Of a stretch of DNA of 64,000 nucleotides, positions 54,424 through 63,851 are shown one piece after another; position 1 is the first letter of the stretch; every line of letters starts with the position of its first letter. This DNA comes from Collinsella sp. (GTDB taxonomy: Bacteria > Actinomycetota > Coriobacteriia > Coriobacteriales > Coriobacteriaceae), in assembly GCA_019413925.1 (NCBI GenBank), contig DXMY01000025.1, positions 42,386 through 106,385 on the forward strand, written 5' to 3'. Under the pieces are notes generated by a model, which did no database searches, had not been told where the DNA came from, and saw nothing but the letters and a program-made list of their open reading frames with translations. A program made the translations under genes and the position numbers.

Positions 54424-55257
54424 ATGCAGACAAACCTTACTTCTTCTTATAGTGTGTTGATGAGCATTTACAAAAAAGAAAATCCTGCCTATTTAATTCA
54501 GGCTTTAGACAGCGTGCTGAATCAAACGGTTTCTCCTGCTGAGATCGTCATGGTCAAGGATGGTCCGCTTACGCATGAGCTTGAAGATGTGCTCCAAGAT
54601 TATGACTCCCTGCATCCTGGACTGTTCAATTTTGTTTCGTATGAAAAAAACCATGGACTTGGGTATGCATTGCGCCAAGGCATGCTTGCTTGCTCTAACG
54701 AAATTGTTGCACGCATGGACACTGATGATATAGCTCGTCCGGATCGTATGGAGAAACAGCTTGCCGCTATTGATGGCGGGCTCGATATGGTCGGAAGCGA
54801 TGTTATCGAATTCGTCACGTCTCCCAATGAACCTGTTGCGGCCACGGACCTTCCCAAGGGCATCGATGCTATACGTTCTTATTCCAAAAGGCGAAATCCC
54901 TTCCGTCATCCTCCCATGACGTTTAAAAAGTCGAAAGTTATGGAGGCTGGTAACTACAGTTCCGACTTTCTCTACTTTGAGGATTGGGATCTTTTTAACA
55001 GGATGCTCGCATGTGGCTGCAAGGCGGATAACCTGAAGGAACCGCTTGTTGCGATGCGCGTTAGTGAGGATTTCTATGCTCGTAGGGGCGGCTCGCAGTA
55101 TCTTAAGTACGCTAAAGCATTTAAGCAGGCTCAAGTTGAGCGTGGCTATTTCACAAAACGTGATTATATCTGTTCTTATTTGCCGCATGCCGCTGTCTGT
55201 CTGATGCCAAATTCCGTTAGAGCGTTGATATATCGTCATTTTCTCAGGAGGTCCTAG
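54424..55257 (+). CDS. GT2 glycosyltransferase (AmsE-like)
   Basis: Predicted cytoplasmic transferase that extends the lipid-linked repeat unit. It has 277 aa, GT-A fold. SVLMSIYKKENPAYLIQAL is the nucleotide-binding start and ARMDTDDIARPDRM carries the DxD metal site. It starts at the base after the sugar-transferase stop. The amylovoran AmsE-like subgroup is recognised from the overall pattern; donor and acceptor are unknown. Base composition is much more AT-rich than upstream genes. Confidence 0.85.
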   Translation: MQTNLTSSYSVLMSIYKKENPAYLIQALDSVLNQTVSPAEIVMVKDGPLTHELEDVLQDYDSLHPGLFNFVSYEKNHGLGYALRQGMLACSNEIVARMDTDDIARPDRMEKQLAAIDGGLDMVGSDVIEFVTSPNEPVAATDLPKGIDAIRSYSKRRNPFRHPPMTFKKSKVMEAGNYSSDFLYFEDWDLFNRMLACGCKADNLKEPLVAMRVSEDFYARRGGSQYLKYAKAFKQAQVERGYFTKRDYICSYLPHAAVCLMPNSVRALIYRHFLRRS

Positions 55258-55261
55258 ATAT

Positions 55262-56254
55262 ATGGCTTCTGATATTGATAAGCCTCTGGTTAGTGTCATT
55301 GTCCCCGTGTACAACGTGGGTATGTTCGCGCTTCCTTGCGTAAACTCATTGCTTGGTCAGACTTATTCGAATATCGAATATATTATCGTAGATGATGGAT
55401 GTACTGATAATACTATCGACCTTATTGAAGATGCCGTTGGGTCAGACACGCGATTTAAGATTTTGCATAAGGAGAACGGCGGTCTTTCTTCTGCGCGTAA
55501 CTTTGGTACTCAAAGGTGCCACGGTGATTATGTCATGTATGTTGATGGGGACGATTTGATCGATTCGCGAACTGTTGAGTTGATGGTCGAAGCGGCTGAC
55601 AAGTATCAAGTTCCGCTCGTTATCGGCTCCTTTGCGAAGACGCCTGTCCTTGATAACTATAAGATAGGTCAGAATGTAGAATTCCATGTTGAATCTGGAA
55701 TTGAGCATTTTCGAAAACTTCTTTTATTAACCGGTGAGAGTGGTTCTGCTTGCGGAAAGCTCTTTGAACGATCTCTTATTAGCGACCTTGTCTTTCCTGA
55801 GGGGCAGCTCTTCGAAGACATGGGTGTAATTGCTAACATTTGTTCCAAAGTTCAAAAGGTTGCATTCTCTGATGCGTGCTTCTATGCATACGTGACGAGA
55901 CCTGGCTCCATTACGACGCTCAAGAACCAGGGTTCCAAGCATGCTAAAGACATGGACAGGGCTATTGAGACCGTTCGACAATTTGCCGAGCCTGAATTTC
56001 AGGGCGAGTTTGAGTGCTTCCAGTCATTCTGTACGCTCCGCGTTGCAATGAGGGTTGATCCGGACGGATTTGATGATAAGGCTGAGGCCCAGAATTATTT
56101 GAGGAATGCTCGAGGGCTTGCTTGGAGGGCATCGAAGAACCCATATGCTTGTTCAAAATGGAGACTGCGTTGTGCTCTCTTTTCTATCTCTCCTAGGGTT
56201 CATAACGCTTTCTATGCGTTATATGCTGCAATTTCTGGTAAGGCAATCGGGTAA
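55262..56254 (+). CDS. GT2 glycosyltransferase
   Basis: 330 aa, GT-A fold. VSVIVPVYNVGMFALPCVNSLL begins the domain; YIIVDDGCTDNT binds the nucleotide and MYVDGDDLID is the DxD site near residue 98. The C-terminal 100 residues are a less conserved acceptor region. ATG at 55262 is 4 bp from the previous stop. Sugar specificity unknown. Confidence 0.87.
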   Translation: MASDIDKPLVSVIVPVYNVGMFALPCVNSLLGQTYSNIEYIIVDDGCTDNTIDLIEDAVGSDTRFKILHKENGGLSSARNFGTQRCHGDYVMYVDGDDLIDSRTVELMVEAADKYQVPLVIGSFAKTPVLDNYKIGQNVEFHVESGIEHFRKLLLLTGESGSACGKLFERSLISDLVFPEGQLFEDMGVIANICSKVQKVAFSDACFYAYVTRPGSITTLKNQGSKHAKDMDRAIETVRQFAEPEFQGEFECFQSFCTLRVAMRVDPDGFDDKAEAQNYLRNARGLAWRASKNPYACSKWRLRCALFSISPRVHNAFYALYAAISGKAIG

Positions 56255-56278
56255 CTCCTATAATCAAAGGTTGATAAG

Positions 56279-56446
56279 ATGATTTTTTCGACTAGCGCGC
56301 ATTTGTTTAACGTTACTGAATGCCACGGCGGCTTTTTGTATAGCATTTACTTTCAAGATGGTTTTAACTGTTATGTTGGTGTTTTCGACACGGTTTCAAC
56401 CGGAGGAAAATCAACAGTTTACAAACGATATACAAAGCAGGTGTAG
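56279..56446 (+). CDS. Small hypothetical protein in the capsule locus
   Basis: 55-aa frame beginning MIFSTSAHLFNVTECHGGF and ending KRYTKQV. The ATG has AAAGG 8 bases upstream and the stop lies 2 bp before the next start, so the spacing looks operonic. No family recognised; it could be a true small protein or a remnant. It fills the otherwise empty 194-bp gap. Confidence 0.4.
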   Translation: MIFSTSAHLFNVTECHGGFLYSIYFQDGFNCYVGVFDTVSTGGKSTVYKRYTKQV

Positions 56447-56448
56447 AG

Positions 56449-57564
56449 ATGCCAATCTACTTCATTGCCTTTGTGTCCCATATTGTATTGCTATATTTTT
56501 CGGTAAAGATAACTAATAAGCACGTCAGTTTTCTTCTTGCGGTTATTTCGGTTCTCCCCCTTTGCTTGGTGGCGGGGTTGCGTGATGCATCTGTCGGTAC
56601 CGATACCTCGGCATATCCCCTCAGGTGTTTTTATGCCTCGCAGTATTATTCGCTCACAGGTGCTATGGGTGCTTGCTCAGATCAAGAGCCGCTATTCGTG
56701 ATTCTCTTCTGGATTCTGGGAAGACTGACTGGTGATTTCCACGCTGTTCTTTTTCTTTGTGAAGCCATCGTTCTCCTTCCCTATATTTTAGTTGTTAGAA
56801 AGTTGTATCCTCGCGGGTATCCTATCGTAGGTTTCTTTCTTTGTTTCGTTGTGTTTGGTTATACGTTAAACATAATTAGGCAATGTATTGCTACTAGTAT
56901 GCTCGTCATGATGGTCTATGAGCTGTTCCGCGAGAAACGCGGCCCCGCTATTGTTTTTTTGTTTCTTGCAGTTGGCTTTCACAAGATGTCTATCATGGGA
57001 CTTTTTATTTGGATTATTTATATTTCATGCTTCAACCGCGGGCGCGAACGTTCGTATAAGACCGTTGCACTTCTTGCATGCGTTGGCGTTATCATTTTTA
57101 CTATTTGTGTGATTATGATTGGCCCGGATGTAATGGAGCTCGTATCTCTATTTACGTCGTCATATAGCTTTCAGATCAAACACGCTGGAATGGGCTCATT
57201 TAATACCACAATGCTTATTTATTTTCTATTTTGCCTTGCTATATGGATGTTAGGCAGCAAGGGTTTGATCACGAGCTTCGATCGATGGACGCTTAATTTC
57301 TATACGAGCAGCGGCATAATTTCTTCCCTATTCGCTCAACTTGCGAGCATCAGTCCTGAGCTAATTCGACTGAGTTTCCCTTTTCTTTTCATTTCAGGTT
57401 TTGTTTACCCCTTTTTGTCTGAAAACCTTGGCAGAGAGCGGTTTCTAACTGGGGCACTGGGTGTTTTATTTTTCGTGTTTTATTTTGTCATTACGTTTGT
57501 ATATGGCGGCAGTTGCGATCTTTTTCCGTATTCGTCGGCACTATTAGGAGTTATTTATGCATGA
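56449..57564 (+). CDS. EpsG/Wzy-like polysaccharide polymerase
   Basis: 371-aa polytopic membrane protein with about 9-10 hydrophobic segments. The AGLRDASVGTDTSAYP segment near residues 40-55 is the signature of EpsG-family proteins, which polymerise repeat units at the outer face of the membrane. A large loop around FREKRGPAI and GFHKMSIMGLF is also typical. It overlaps the next gene by 8 bp. Confidence 0.83.
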   Translation: MPIYFIAFVSHIVLLYFSVKITNKHVSFLLAVISVLPLCLVAGLRDASVGTDTSAYPLRCFYASQYYSLTGAMGACSDQEPLFVILFWILGRLTGDFHAVLFLCEAIVLLPYILVVRKLYPRGYPIVGFFLCFVVFGYTLNIIRQCIATSMLVMMVYELFREKRGPAIVFLFLAVGFHKMSIMGLFIWIIYISCFNRGRERSYKTVALLACVGVIIFTICVIMIGPDVMELVSLFTSSYSFQIKHAGMGSFNTTMLIYFLFCLAIWMLGSKGLITSFDRWTLNFYTSSGIISSLFAQLASISPELIRLSFPFLFISGFVYPFLSENLGRERFLTGALGVLFFVFYFVITFVYGGSCDLFPYSSALLGVIYA

Positions 57565-58552
57565 CGAAACGCCTGACATCAGTATTGTTGTACCGGTATA
57601 TAACACCGAGCGTTTTCTCCCCGCTTGTCTGGAATCTATTGATATTCAAGGAACCGGCTCTTTTGAGGTGATTCTTGTGGATGATGGTTCCACCGATGGA
57701 TCTCCTGAGATCTGCGATGCTTATTGCAACAAGCGCGAGAGAGCTTTCGTTATTCACAAGGACAACGAAGGTCTTCTCGCTGCACGACGAGACGGTCTTC
57801 GCGAGGCAAGTGGGCGTTATATTCTTTCGCTCGACTCCGATGACGCTCTTCTTGAAGGTTGCATTAAAAAGGTATGCGATGTAATTGCCTCGACTGGTGC
57901 TGATATCATTTCATTTGATTTCACTATGGGATTGATGCCTATAAAACCCTCGTTAAAAGTTGATATCTGTTCTGGTATGCATACGGGTGAATCATTTAAT
58001 GCTGTTAAAAGCCTGTTGTGCGGATGCGATTTCAATAGTGTTTGGAATAAGGTCATTCGGAGAGATTTATTTGCCAGTGACGAGTGGTACTCGAAACGAG
58101 TTGGCCTTATGCACGGTGAGGATCTTTGCCAACTTCTTCCTGTTTTCGATATTGCAAAGAGTTTATTTCACATTGACGAACCGCTTTACTACTATCGTCA
58201 GCATGACGCTAATAGTACGAAGCAGTTTAAAGAAGATCAGATAACTGATTGGAGCTTTGTAAGCGACGAATTGATTCGCTATGCGAGTGAATGGTCGAGC
58301 GATTCAGTCAAAAATGCCAATAGGGGTATCTGTCGACACTATTGTGATCTTGATGAAGTTCTTTGGCATTGTGAAGTGGATAAAGAGGTGAAAAGACAAT
58401 TTGATAAAACAATTAAAAGCGAGTATCAGAGGCGAATCAGCAATTGTCCGGACTATATTCATAGTCTTGTTTTGTCAAATTGCAGTATCGTTTCTTTTGC
58501 TGCTCGGCACATACTAAGCAGCTTTAAATACCTCCGTCGTCTCTTTCTATAA
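57557..58552 (+). CDS. GT2 glycosyltransferase
   Basis: 331 aa. ISIVVPVYNTERFLPACLESI starts the GT-A domain, ILVDDGSTDGSPEICD and LSLDSDDALLEG give the nucleotide- and metal-binding sites. The start overlaps the polymerase gene by 8 bp. Specificity unknown. It ends before a 398-bp gap. Confidence 0.87.
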   Translation: MHDETPDISIVVPVYNTERFLPACLESIDIQGTGSFEVILVDDGSTDGSPEICDAYCNKRERAFVIHKDNEGLLAARRDGLREASGRYILSLDSDDALLEGCIKKVCDVIASTGADIISFDFTMGLMPIKPSLKVDICSGMHTGESFNAVKSLLCGCDFNSVWNKVIRRDLFASDEWYSKRVGLMHGEDLCQLLPVFDIAKSLFHIDEPLYYYRQHDANSTKQFKEDQITDWSFVSDELIRYASEWSSDSVKNANRGICRHYCDLDEVLWHCEVDKEVKRQFDKTIKSEYQRRISNCPDYIHSLVLSNCSIVSFAARHILSSFKYLRRLFL

Positions 58553-58950
58553 TGCAGGTCATTATTGCTTTTTACTAATATCTTTAGATGGAGCATTATT
58601 ATGCTTGACCAAGCCTGTCCTTAGCTTTCGACTAAGAGCGAGCATTTACGATTGAACCGACATAGAGGACTTGGTTCTGTCGTGCAGTGTATTCATTCCT
58701 AGGGCTTTAGTTATTTCGGTTGATGCTTAGAAGCTGGTCTTTGCACTTTTTTCAAAGAAGATCTCCAACGTCCCCATGTTCTGGGTGAGGCCATAGACGC
58801 TTACGTTTGTGATTTATTGTTTGTAGCCTATTCCTCTATGGGGTGCTGTCTGCGATTGGTCTTGTTGATTGCATGATAGGGCATCATGACTAAAATGTCC
58901 GAATCGATGGAAACGCATCTTTATTCGACTTTAAAGATGGGAGGAGTCAA
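58553..58950. other. AT-rich gap inside the capsule locus
   Basis: No intact gene on either strand; short frames are broken by stops. It may hold a decayed gene or a second promoter. The last bases contain the GGGAGG ribosome site of the next gene. No terminator is visible. Confidence 0.4.
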
Positions 58951-60114
58951 TTGTTGCAGATTCTTAATTCAATTAAGAAAGTCATAAAACTTTTACTTTC
59001 AAGCCCTATTTATGATGGTTTACTCAGGTTAAGTCGTCGTTCCGATGCTATAACCTATGCGTCTAAGGCGAAGCTGAGTATGGTTTCCCAGAGACCGTCC
59101 AATATGTTCATGCCGATTGTTTTTAAGGAAAGCGTATCTTACGACATTTCTATTATTGTGCCTGTGTATAACGTTGAGAAATACCTCAAACCCTGTCTAG
59201 GCTCCATTGTGACTCAGGAGTTTTCTGGCAAGTTTGAGGTTATTATTGTCGATGATGGGTCTAAAGACGATTCTGGTGCTATAGCCGATTCGTATGGATT
59301 AATGCCCAATGTTCTTGTAATTCACCAGGTAAACGGCGGTCTTTCCGCAGCGCGCAATGCGGGTCTTAGGGTTTCTCGCGGTAAGTACATCATGTTCGTG
59401 GATTCTGATGACATGATCGGGCCAGGGTATCTTGAGGCTATGTGGAGCAGGCTCGTTCAAACATCTGCGGATTTCGTTACATCGACTTTTAGATATATGT
59501 CTGATGATGGTTTGATTGGCGAGATAGAGAACGATAGAGCTAGTTGGATGGTGCCGTGGGGCAGACTATATCGTCGTGAAGTCTGGAATCGACTAGGTTT
59601 TCCCGTAGGCGCATGGTATGAAGATCTGATTCATCCGTTATGGATTGATTCTTTCTTCAAGGATGAGCCTTGTTATGATTTGAGCGGCTATTATTACCGA
59701 ATCCGTCCTGGATCCATTATGCAGTCTACCCCTACTAATGTTAAGGGCCTTGATTCGTATTGGGTTCTCGATGAATTGATTTCTTATCGTTCGGAGCTTG
59801 GAATTTCTTACTCTCAGGAAGACTTCGATCGTATTCTTCCTCTGTTCGGGCCGCTTTTGCTTGGGAGAACCGTTACCTTGGACAACAGCGCGCGTAAAAC
59901 AATGTTTGCTTGTTGTTGCGACACGTTTAATTCAATTGATGATTTTAAGACGAAGAACACATCGTTAAACGGCAGATGGAGGGATATCGAGAGATCTCTT
60001 CGTTCTTCGGATTATAACCGTTATCTTCTCGCTTCTCTTGCCCTTGCGGCGCAGGGGGGTTCTGGGCTTAGTGTTTCAGATGCAATTAATATTTGGGTGA
60101 ACAGGAACAGATAA
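58951..60114 (+). CDS. GT2 glycosyltransferase with N-terminal extension
   Basis: 387 aa. About 65 basic residues precede the GT-A start YDISIIVPVYNVEKYLKPCL. IIVDDGSKDDSG and FVDSDDMIGPGY are the nucleotide and DxD motifs. The YYYRIRPGSIMQS stretch in the second half is common in capsular GT2 enzymes. TTG at 58951 follows GGGAGGAGTCAA; no ATG fits better. Confidence 0.85.
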   Translation: MLQILNSIKKVIKLLLSSPIYDGLLRLSRRSDAITYASKAKLSMVSQRPSNMFMPIVFKESVSYDISIIVPVYNVEKYLKPCLGSIVTQEFSGKFEVIIVDDGSKDDSGAIADSYGLMPNVLVIHQVNGGLSAARNAGLRVSRGKYIMFVDSDDMIGPGYLEAMWSRLVQTSADFVTSTFRYMSDDGLIGEIENDRASWMVPWGRLYRREVWNRLGFPVGAWYEDLIHPLWIDSFFKDEPCYDLSGYYYRIRPGSIMQSTPTNVKGLDSYWVLDELISYRSELGISYSQEDFDRILPLFGPLLLGRTVTLDNSARKTMFACCCDTFNSIDDFKTKNTSLNGRWRDIERSLRSSDYNRYLLASLALAAQGGSGLSVSDAINIWVNRNR

Positions 60115-60117
60115 ATA

Positions 60118-61194
60118 ATGAAAATCGGAACGATTACTTTTCACGGCGCATTGAACTTCGGGTCTGCGCTTCAGTCTCATGCGCTTCAAGTGGTTTTGGA
60201 AAATATGGGACATGAAGTGCAAATTATCGACTACCGTTCTCACGATTATGAACAGTATAAGCTGCTTCAGCTCCGGCATCCAAAGGCAACGCTGCGAACA
60301 TTGCGCTGTTTAAATAGGTATTTGTCAAGAAAGACTGCATTCGAGGATTTTTCAAATAAATATTTCGTCATGACGAAGAAGTCTTATCGCTGGCAAAATG
60401 AAGAGGAGATGTGCGAGCTTGCGGATCAGTTTGATTGCTTTATTTGTGGTAGCGATCAAATATGGAATCTCGATTGTACACAAGGTGTTGTTGGCCCCTA
60501 TTTCCTTTCATTCGCTGGAGATAGACGTCGAGTCGCTTACGCTCCCAGTCTTGCGCACACTAACTTTAGACCTGAGAATTTTGATGAACAGCTTGTATCC
60601 GAGTTGCTCTCAAGGTTTGATTTCCTGTCTGTTCGCGAGGAGGAGACGGTTCCGTTATTTCAGACCCTTGTCGATGCGCCTATAGATGTTGTCTTAGATC
60701 CCACACTTTTGTTGGATTCTAACGACTACGCAGATATGGCATCTAAAGATGTTTTGCAGGGTGAATATATATTTATGTATCTACTACGCGAGTGCCCCGA
60801 ACTTATTGAGAGCACCGTCGCGATGACGGAAGCAACGGGCATGAAGGTTGCTTACATATCTGATAAAAACCTAGATATCCCAAATTCTATTAACCTGTTT
60901 GGTGTTGGCCCTGAGGAGTTCGTCTCGCTTATTGCGCACGCAAGCCTTATTCTTACCAATTCCTTTCATGCAACTGTATTCTCAGTTCTCTTTCATAGGC
61001 CCTTCCGCGTATATGCGACTGATAAGTCTGGTGCGCGTATGCGCGACTTGCTGAGTAATATCGGGCTGTCTGACCGTTGCGTCGATGTTATGTGCGCCGA
61101 CGATATTGCCCCTTGTGAGTGGAGTGACGTGGACTCTCGCCTGGATTCTCTGCGGGAGCATTCCTGCGCTTATCTTAGAAAGGCGCTTTCGTAA
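60118..61194 (+). CDS. Polysaccharide pyruvyltransferase family protein
   Basis: 358 aa of the CsaB/PS_pyruv_trans family, which attaches pyruvate ketals to sugars from PEP. IGTITFHGALNFGSALQSHALQ at the N-terminus and FICGSDQIWN near residue 115 are typical, and TNSFHATVFSVLFHRPF carries the conserved SFH motif near the C-terminus. It starts 3 bp after the preceding gene and abuts the flippase (TAATG). Such proteins often co-occur with the F420-hydrogenase-like protein found two genes later. Confidence 0.87.
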   Translation: MKIGTITFHGALNFGSALQSHALQVVLENMGHEVQIIDYRSHDYEQYKLLQLRHPKATLRTLRCLNRYLSRKTAFEDFSNKYFVMTKKSYRWQNEEEMCELADQFDCFICGSDQIWNLDCTQGVVGPYFLSFAGDRRRVAYAPSLAHTNFRPENFDEQLVSELLSRFDFLSVREEETVPLFQTLVDAPIDVVLDPTLLLDSNDYADMASKDVLQGEYIFMYLLRECPELIESTVAMTEATGMKVAYISDKNLDIPNSINLFGVGPEEFVSLIAHASLILTNSFHATVFSVLFHRPFRVYATDKSGARMRDLLSNIGLSDRCVDVMCADDIAPCEWSDVDSRLDSLREHSCAYLRKALS

Positions 61195-62597
61195 TGGGGG
61201 AGACGCGTCGACTTATTAAGAACACTGGCATTATTGCGGTGGGCGGAATGGCAACCAAGCTTGTTTCGTTTCTTCTGCTGCCGCTCTATACCTCAGTTCT
61301 TTCCACTGGCGACTATGGTACCGTCGACTACATCAACACTATCGCCCTGTTCTGCGTTCCTGCTGTCTCCCTACTTATGGATGAAGCACTGTTTCGGTTC
61401 CTCATCGATTGTCGCACCGATGGTGATCGGTCTAAGGCCGTGACCGCGTCTTGCGCTGTTCTTCTTGCTGGCTGCGCGTGCTTTGCGGTCTTGGCGATTC
61501 TGGTCTGGTTGCTATTTATGCCAGAAAATCTTGGCTGGGTCGTGGGCCTTGTTGTCGCTGGCGCGCTTCTGCAGATGGCTTCTGCGGTCCTACGTGGTTT
61601 CGGGGATACCGTGGGTTACTCCGTCATGAATTTCACTGCGAGCGCTCTTACCATCGTGCTAAACGTTTTGTTTATCGCTGTTCTGCGTTGGGGCGTTGTG
61701 GGCATGCTTTCCGCCACGGTTATTGCGCAGGGCGGTGTTGCCCTCGTGTTCATGGTCATGCGGAAGCTCTGGCGCTATATCGATCCGTCGGCTTTCTCCA
61801 TTTCCTATGCTCGAGAGCTCCTGCGGTATTCCTTTCCGCTCATTCCCAACAAGGTTTCCTGGACTATTAACAACCTGCTAGACAGGCTAATTATCATGAA
61901 TACGCTCGGTGCTTCTGCCGCCGGCGTGTACGCCGTCTCTTACAAGTTCCCCGGTGTCATGGACCAGGTGTATGGCTTCTTCTATCAATCTTGGAAGGAG
62001 AGCTCGGCGCGCGTCCTCAACTCCGATGAGGACGAGTCGACTTTCTATAACTCTGTGTATCGTGCGCTAAGGCGTTTCATGATGAGCGTCGTTCTGCTTA
62101 TGTCTGCGCTTATGCCCCTCGTGTACGGCATCCTGATTAAGGGTTCATTCGGTGAGGGCCTGCTGTATGTGCCGATATTGCTCCTGGCGACGTACTTCAG
62201 CAACATCTCCGGCTTTTACGGTGGCATCTTTACCGCACATAAGGAAACCGGAATTATGGGTACTACCACTGCGGTGTCTGCGGCCCTTTGCGCCGTTCTG
62301 TGTGTTGTGTTGATTCCGCACTTCGGTCTTTATGGTGCATCTGTTGCAACGCTCTTGGCGATGATCGTCGTGAATGAGTACCGCAGGATTAAGGTCGCTA
62401 AGTTTACGAAGCTTGTCGAAGACCGGGTTGAGCAGGTTTTAACTTTAGTTTCAATTGTCGGCGTATTCGTTTTCTATTATCTGTCCGCTTACGGTGCGGG
62501 CATCTTAAGCTCGATCGCCTGCCTGGCAATTGCGCTGGTTTTTTCCGTTTATATGAATGCCGATATCCTGCGTAAGATTGTTTCGGCTCGCAAATAG
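61194..62597 (+). CDS. Oligosaccharide flippase (Wzx/MurJ-type, MOP superfamily)
   Basis: 467 aa with about 12-14 membrane segments. GGMATKLVSFLLLPLYTSVLSTGDYGTVDY-type N-terminus (the RfbX/Wzx pattern), and SFPLIPNKVSWTINNLLDR in the middle. It would flip the lipid-linked repeat unit to the outer face. Composition returns toward the high-GC norm here, unlike the glycosyltransferases upstream. Confidence 0.88.
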   Translation: MGETRRLIKNTGIIAVGGMATKLVSFLLLPLYTSVLSTGDYGTVDYINTIALFCVPAVSLLMDEALFRFLIDCRTDGDRSKAVTASCAVLLAGCACFAVLAILVWLLFMPENLGWVVGLVVAGALLQMASAVLRGFGDTVGYSVMNFTASALTIVLNVLFIAVLRWGVVGMLSATVIAQGGVALVFMVMRKLWRYIDPSAFSISYARELLRYSFPLIPNKVSWTINNLLDRLIIMNTLGASAAGVYAVSYKFPGVMDQVYGFFYQSWKESSARVLNSDEDESTFYNSVYRALRRFMMSVVLLMSALMPLVYGILIKGSFGEGLLYVPILLLATYFSNISGFYGGIFTAHKETGIMGTTTAVSAALCAVLCVVLIPHFGLYGASVATLLAMIVVNEYRRIKVAKFTKLVEDRVEQVLTLVSIVGVFVFYYLSAYGAGILSSIACLAIALVFSVYMNADILRKIVSARK

Positions 62598-62609
62598 GGG
62601 GATAACTGC

Positions 62610-63851
62610 ATGTCTACCGTGAAAAGGGGCGAAGTTCCCACACTGTTTGAGTCGCCATCGCATTGCTGCGGATGCGGGGCCTGTGCCGCTGGTTGCCCAA
62701 AAAGCGCCATCACCATGTCTGAGGGTAAGGATGGGTTTGTTCTTCCCGCAATTGATAGCGATCTCTGCATCGGCTGCGGCGCGTGCACGAGGGCGTGCGG
62801 CCTCAACCGGGGGATAGGCTCTAATTCCGCTGGACCGTTCTTTGCCGCTGCCGGTAGGGACGATGTCTCGGAGTCCGCTTCCGGCGGAGTTTTCGGCTCC
62901 GTTGCGCGTGAGCATATTTCTTCTGGCGGGGTCGTATACGGTGCTGCCTATGAGCGCGAGGGGAATACTCTTCGAGTGTTGCATCGTCGTGCTGTGAGTG
63001 TTGATGAGCTTCGCCCGCTTCTCAACTCAAAATATGTCCAGAGCGACGCTGGAGCTTGCTTTGCCGACGTGAAGGCGGACCTTCGTGATGGAAGGCGGGT
63101 CTTGTTCTGTGGAACGCCTTGCCAGGTCGCCGGCCTTAGGGGTTTCCTCGGGCGCGATTATGAGGGCCTTACAATTATTGACCTGGTCTGTCACGGTGTC
63201 CCTTCCGGCCGCATGTTCGCGGACTGCGTTGAGGGCTATGGCAAACAGCTTGGGTCTCCCGTGGTTGATTTCCGGTTTAGGTGCAAGCGCGAGGGGTGGG
63301 GTAACTCTCTCCTTCTTTTTCTTCTTCTTGAGGACGGAAGAGAGGTCACCATTCCTGCGGCGAAATCCCCCTACTACGACATGTTCCTGAACCTTAAGAC
63401 GCTTCGCGATAGCTGCTATAGGTGTCCCTATGCAGGGAGATTTCGCGCCGGCGATCTTACTATCGGCGATTTTTGGGGCGTCGATGTAAACAGGCCCGAC
63501 GTCCTGAAGGATGCCGAGAAGTTCAATCAAATGAAGGGCGTTTCCTGCCTGCTGGTGAATAACGACCGCGGCAGGGAGTTTATTGAATCCAGCAACGCTC
63601 TGGACTTGTACCCTGTCGAATTTGACGATATCGCTAAGGGCAACGATCAGCTCCGCCACCCGAGCGCTCTTCCAAAAGACAGACAGCTCTATATTGACGC
63701 ATTTGTCGAAGGTGGTTGGCATTCCGTTGAGTGTATGTATAAAAGGCGAGAGCGTGGAATAATTTTCTATACCAAGAAATTAGTAAGAAGGCTTCTCCCT
63801 GAATCATGTCGGGAGATTGTCAAAATGTATTTAAAGGGTCTTGCAGGCTAG
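62610..63851 (+). CDS. Coenzyme F420 hydrogenase/dehydrogenase beta-subunit family protein
   Basis: 413 aa. Two 4Fe-4S ferredoxin motifs lie at the N-terminus (CCGCGACAAGCPKSAI and CIGCGACTRACGLN), followed by the FrhB_FdhB N- and C-terminal domains with FCGTPCQVAGLRGFL and CYRCPYAGRFRAGDLTIGDFWG. Members in capsule clusters are thought to be flavin redox enzymes modifying polysaccharide or its precursor; the substrate is not known. ATG at 62610 follows GGGGGATAACTGC. Its TAG overlaps the stop of the minus-strand gene. Confidence 0.88.
   Translation: MSTVKRGEVPTLFESPSHCCGCGACAAGCPKSAITMSEGKDGFVLPAIDSDLCIGCGACTRACGLNRGIGSNSAGPFFAAAGRDDVSESASGGVFGSVAREHISSGGVVYGAAYEREGNTLRVLHRRAVSVDELRPLLNSKYVQSDAGACFADVKADLRDGRRVLFCGTPCQVAGLRGFLGRDYEGLTIIDLVCHGVPSGRMFADCVEGYGKQLGSPVVDFRFRCKREGWGNSLLLFLLLEDGREVTIPAAKSPYYDMFLNLKTLRDSCYRCPYAGRFRAGDLTIGDFWGVDVNRPDVLKDAEKFNQMKGVSCLLVNNDRGREFIESSNALDLYPVEFDDIAKGNDQLRHPSALPKDRQLYIDAFVEGGWHSVECMYKRRERGIIFYTKKLVRRLLPESCREIVKMYLKGLAG

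Noticed and set aside
58553..58950. Decayed transposase or integrase in the capsule-locus gap.
   Set aside because: Short minus-strand fragments exist, but none shows a recognisable motif and no terminal repeats were found.
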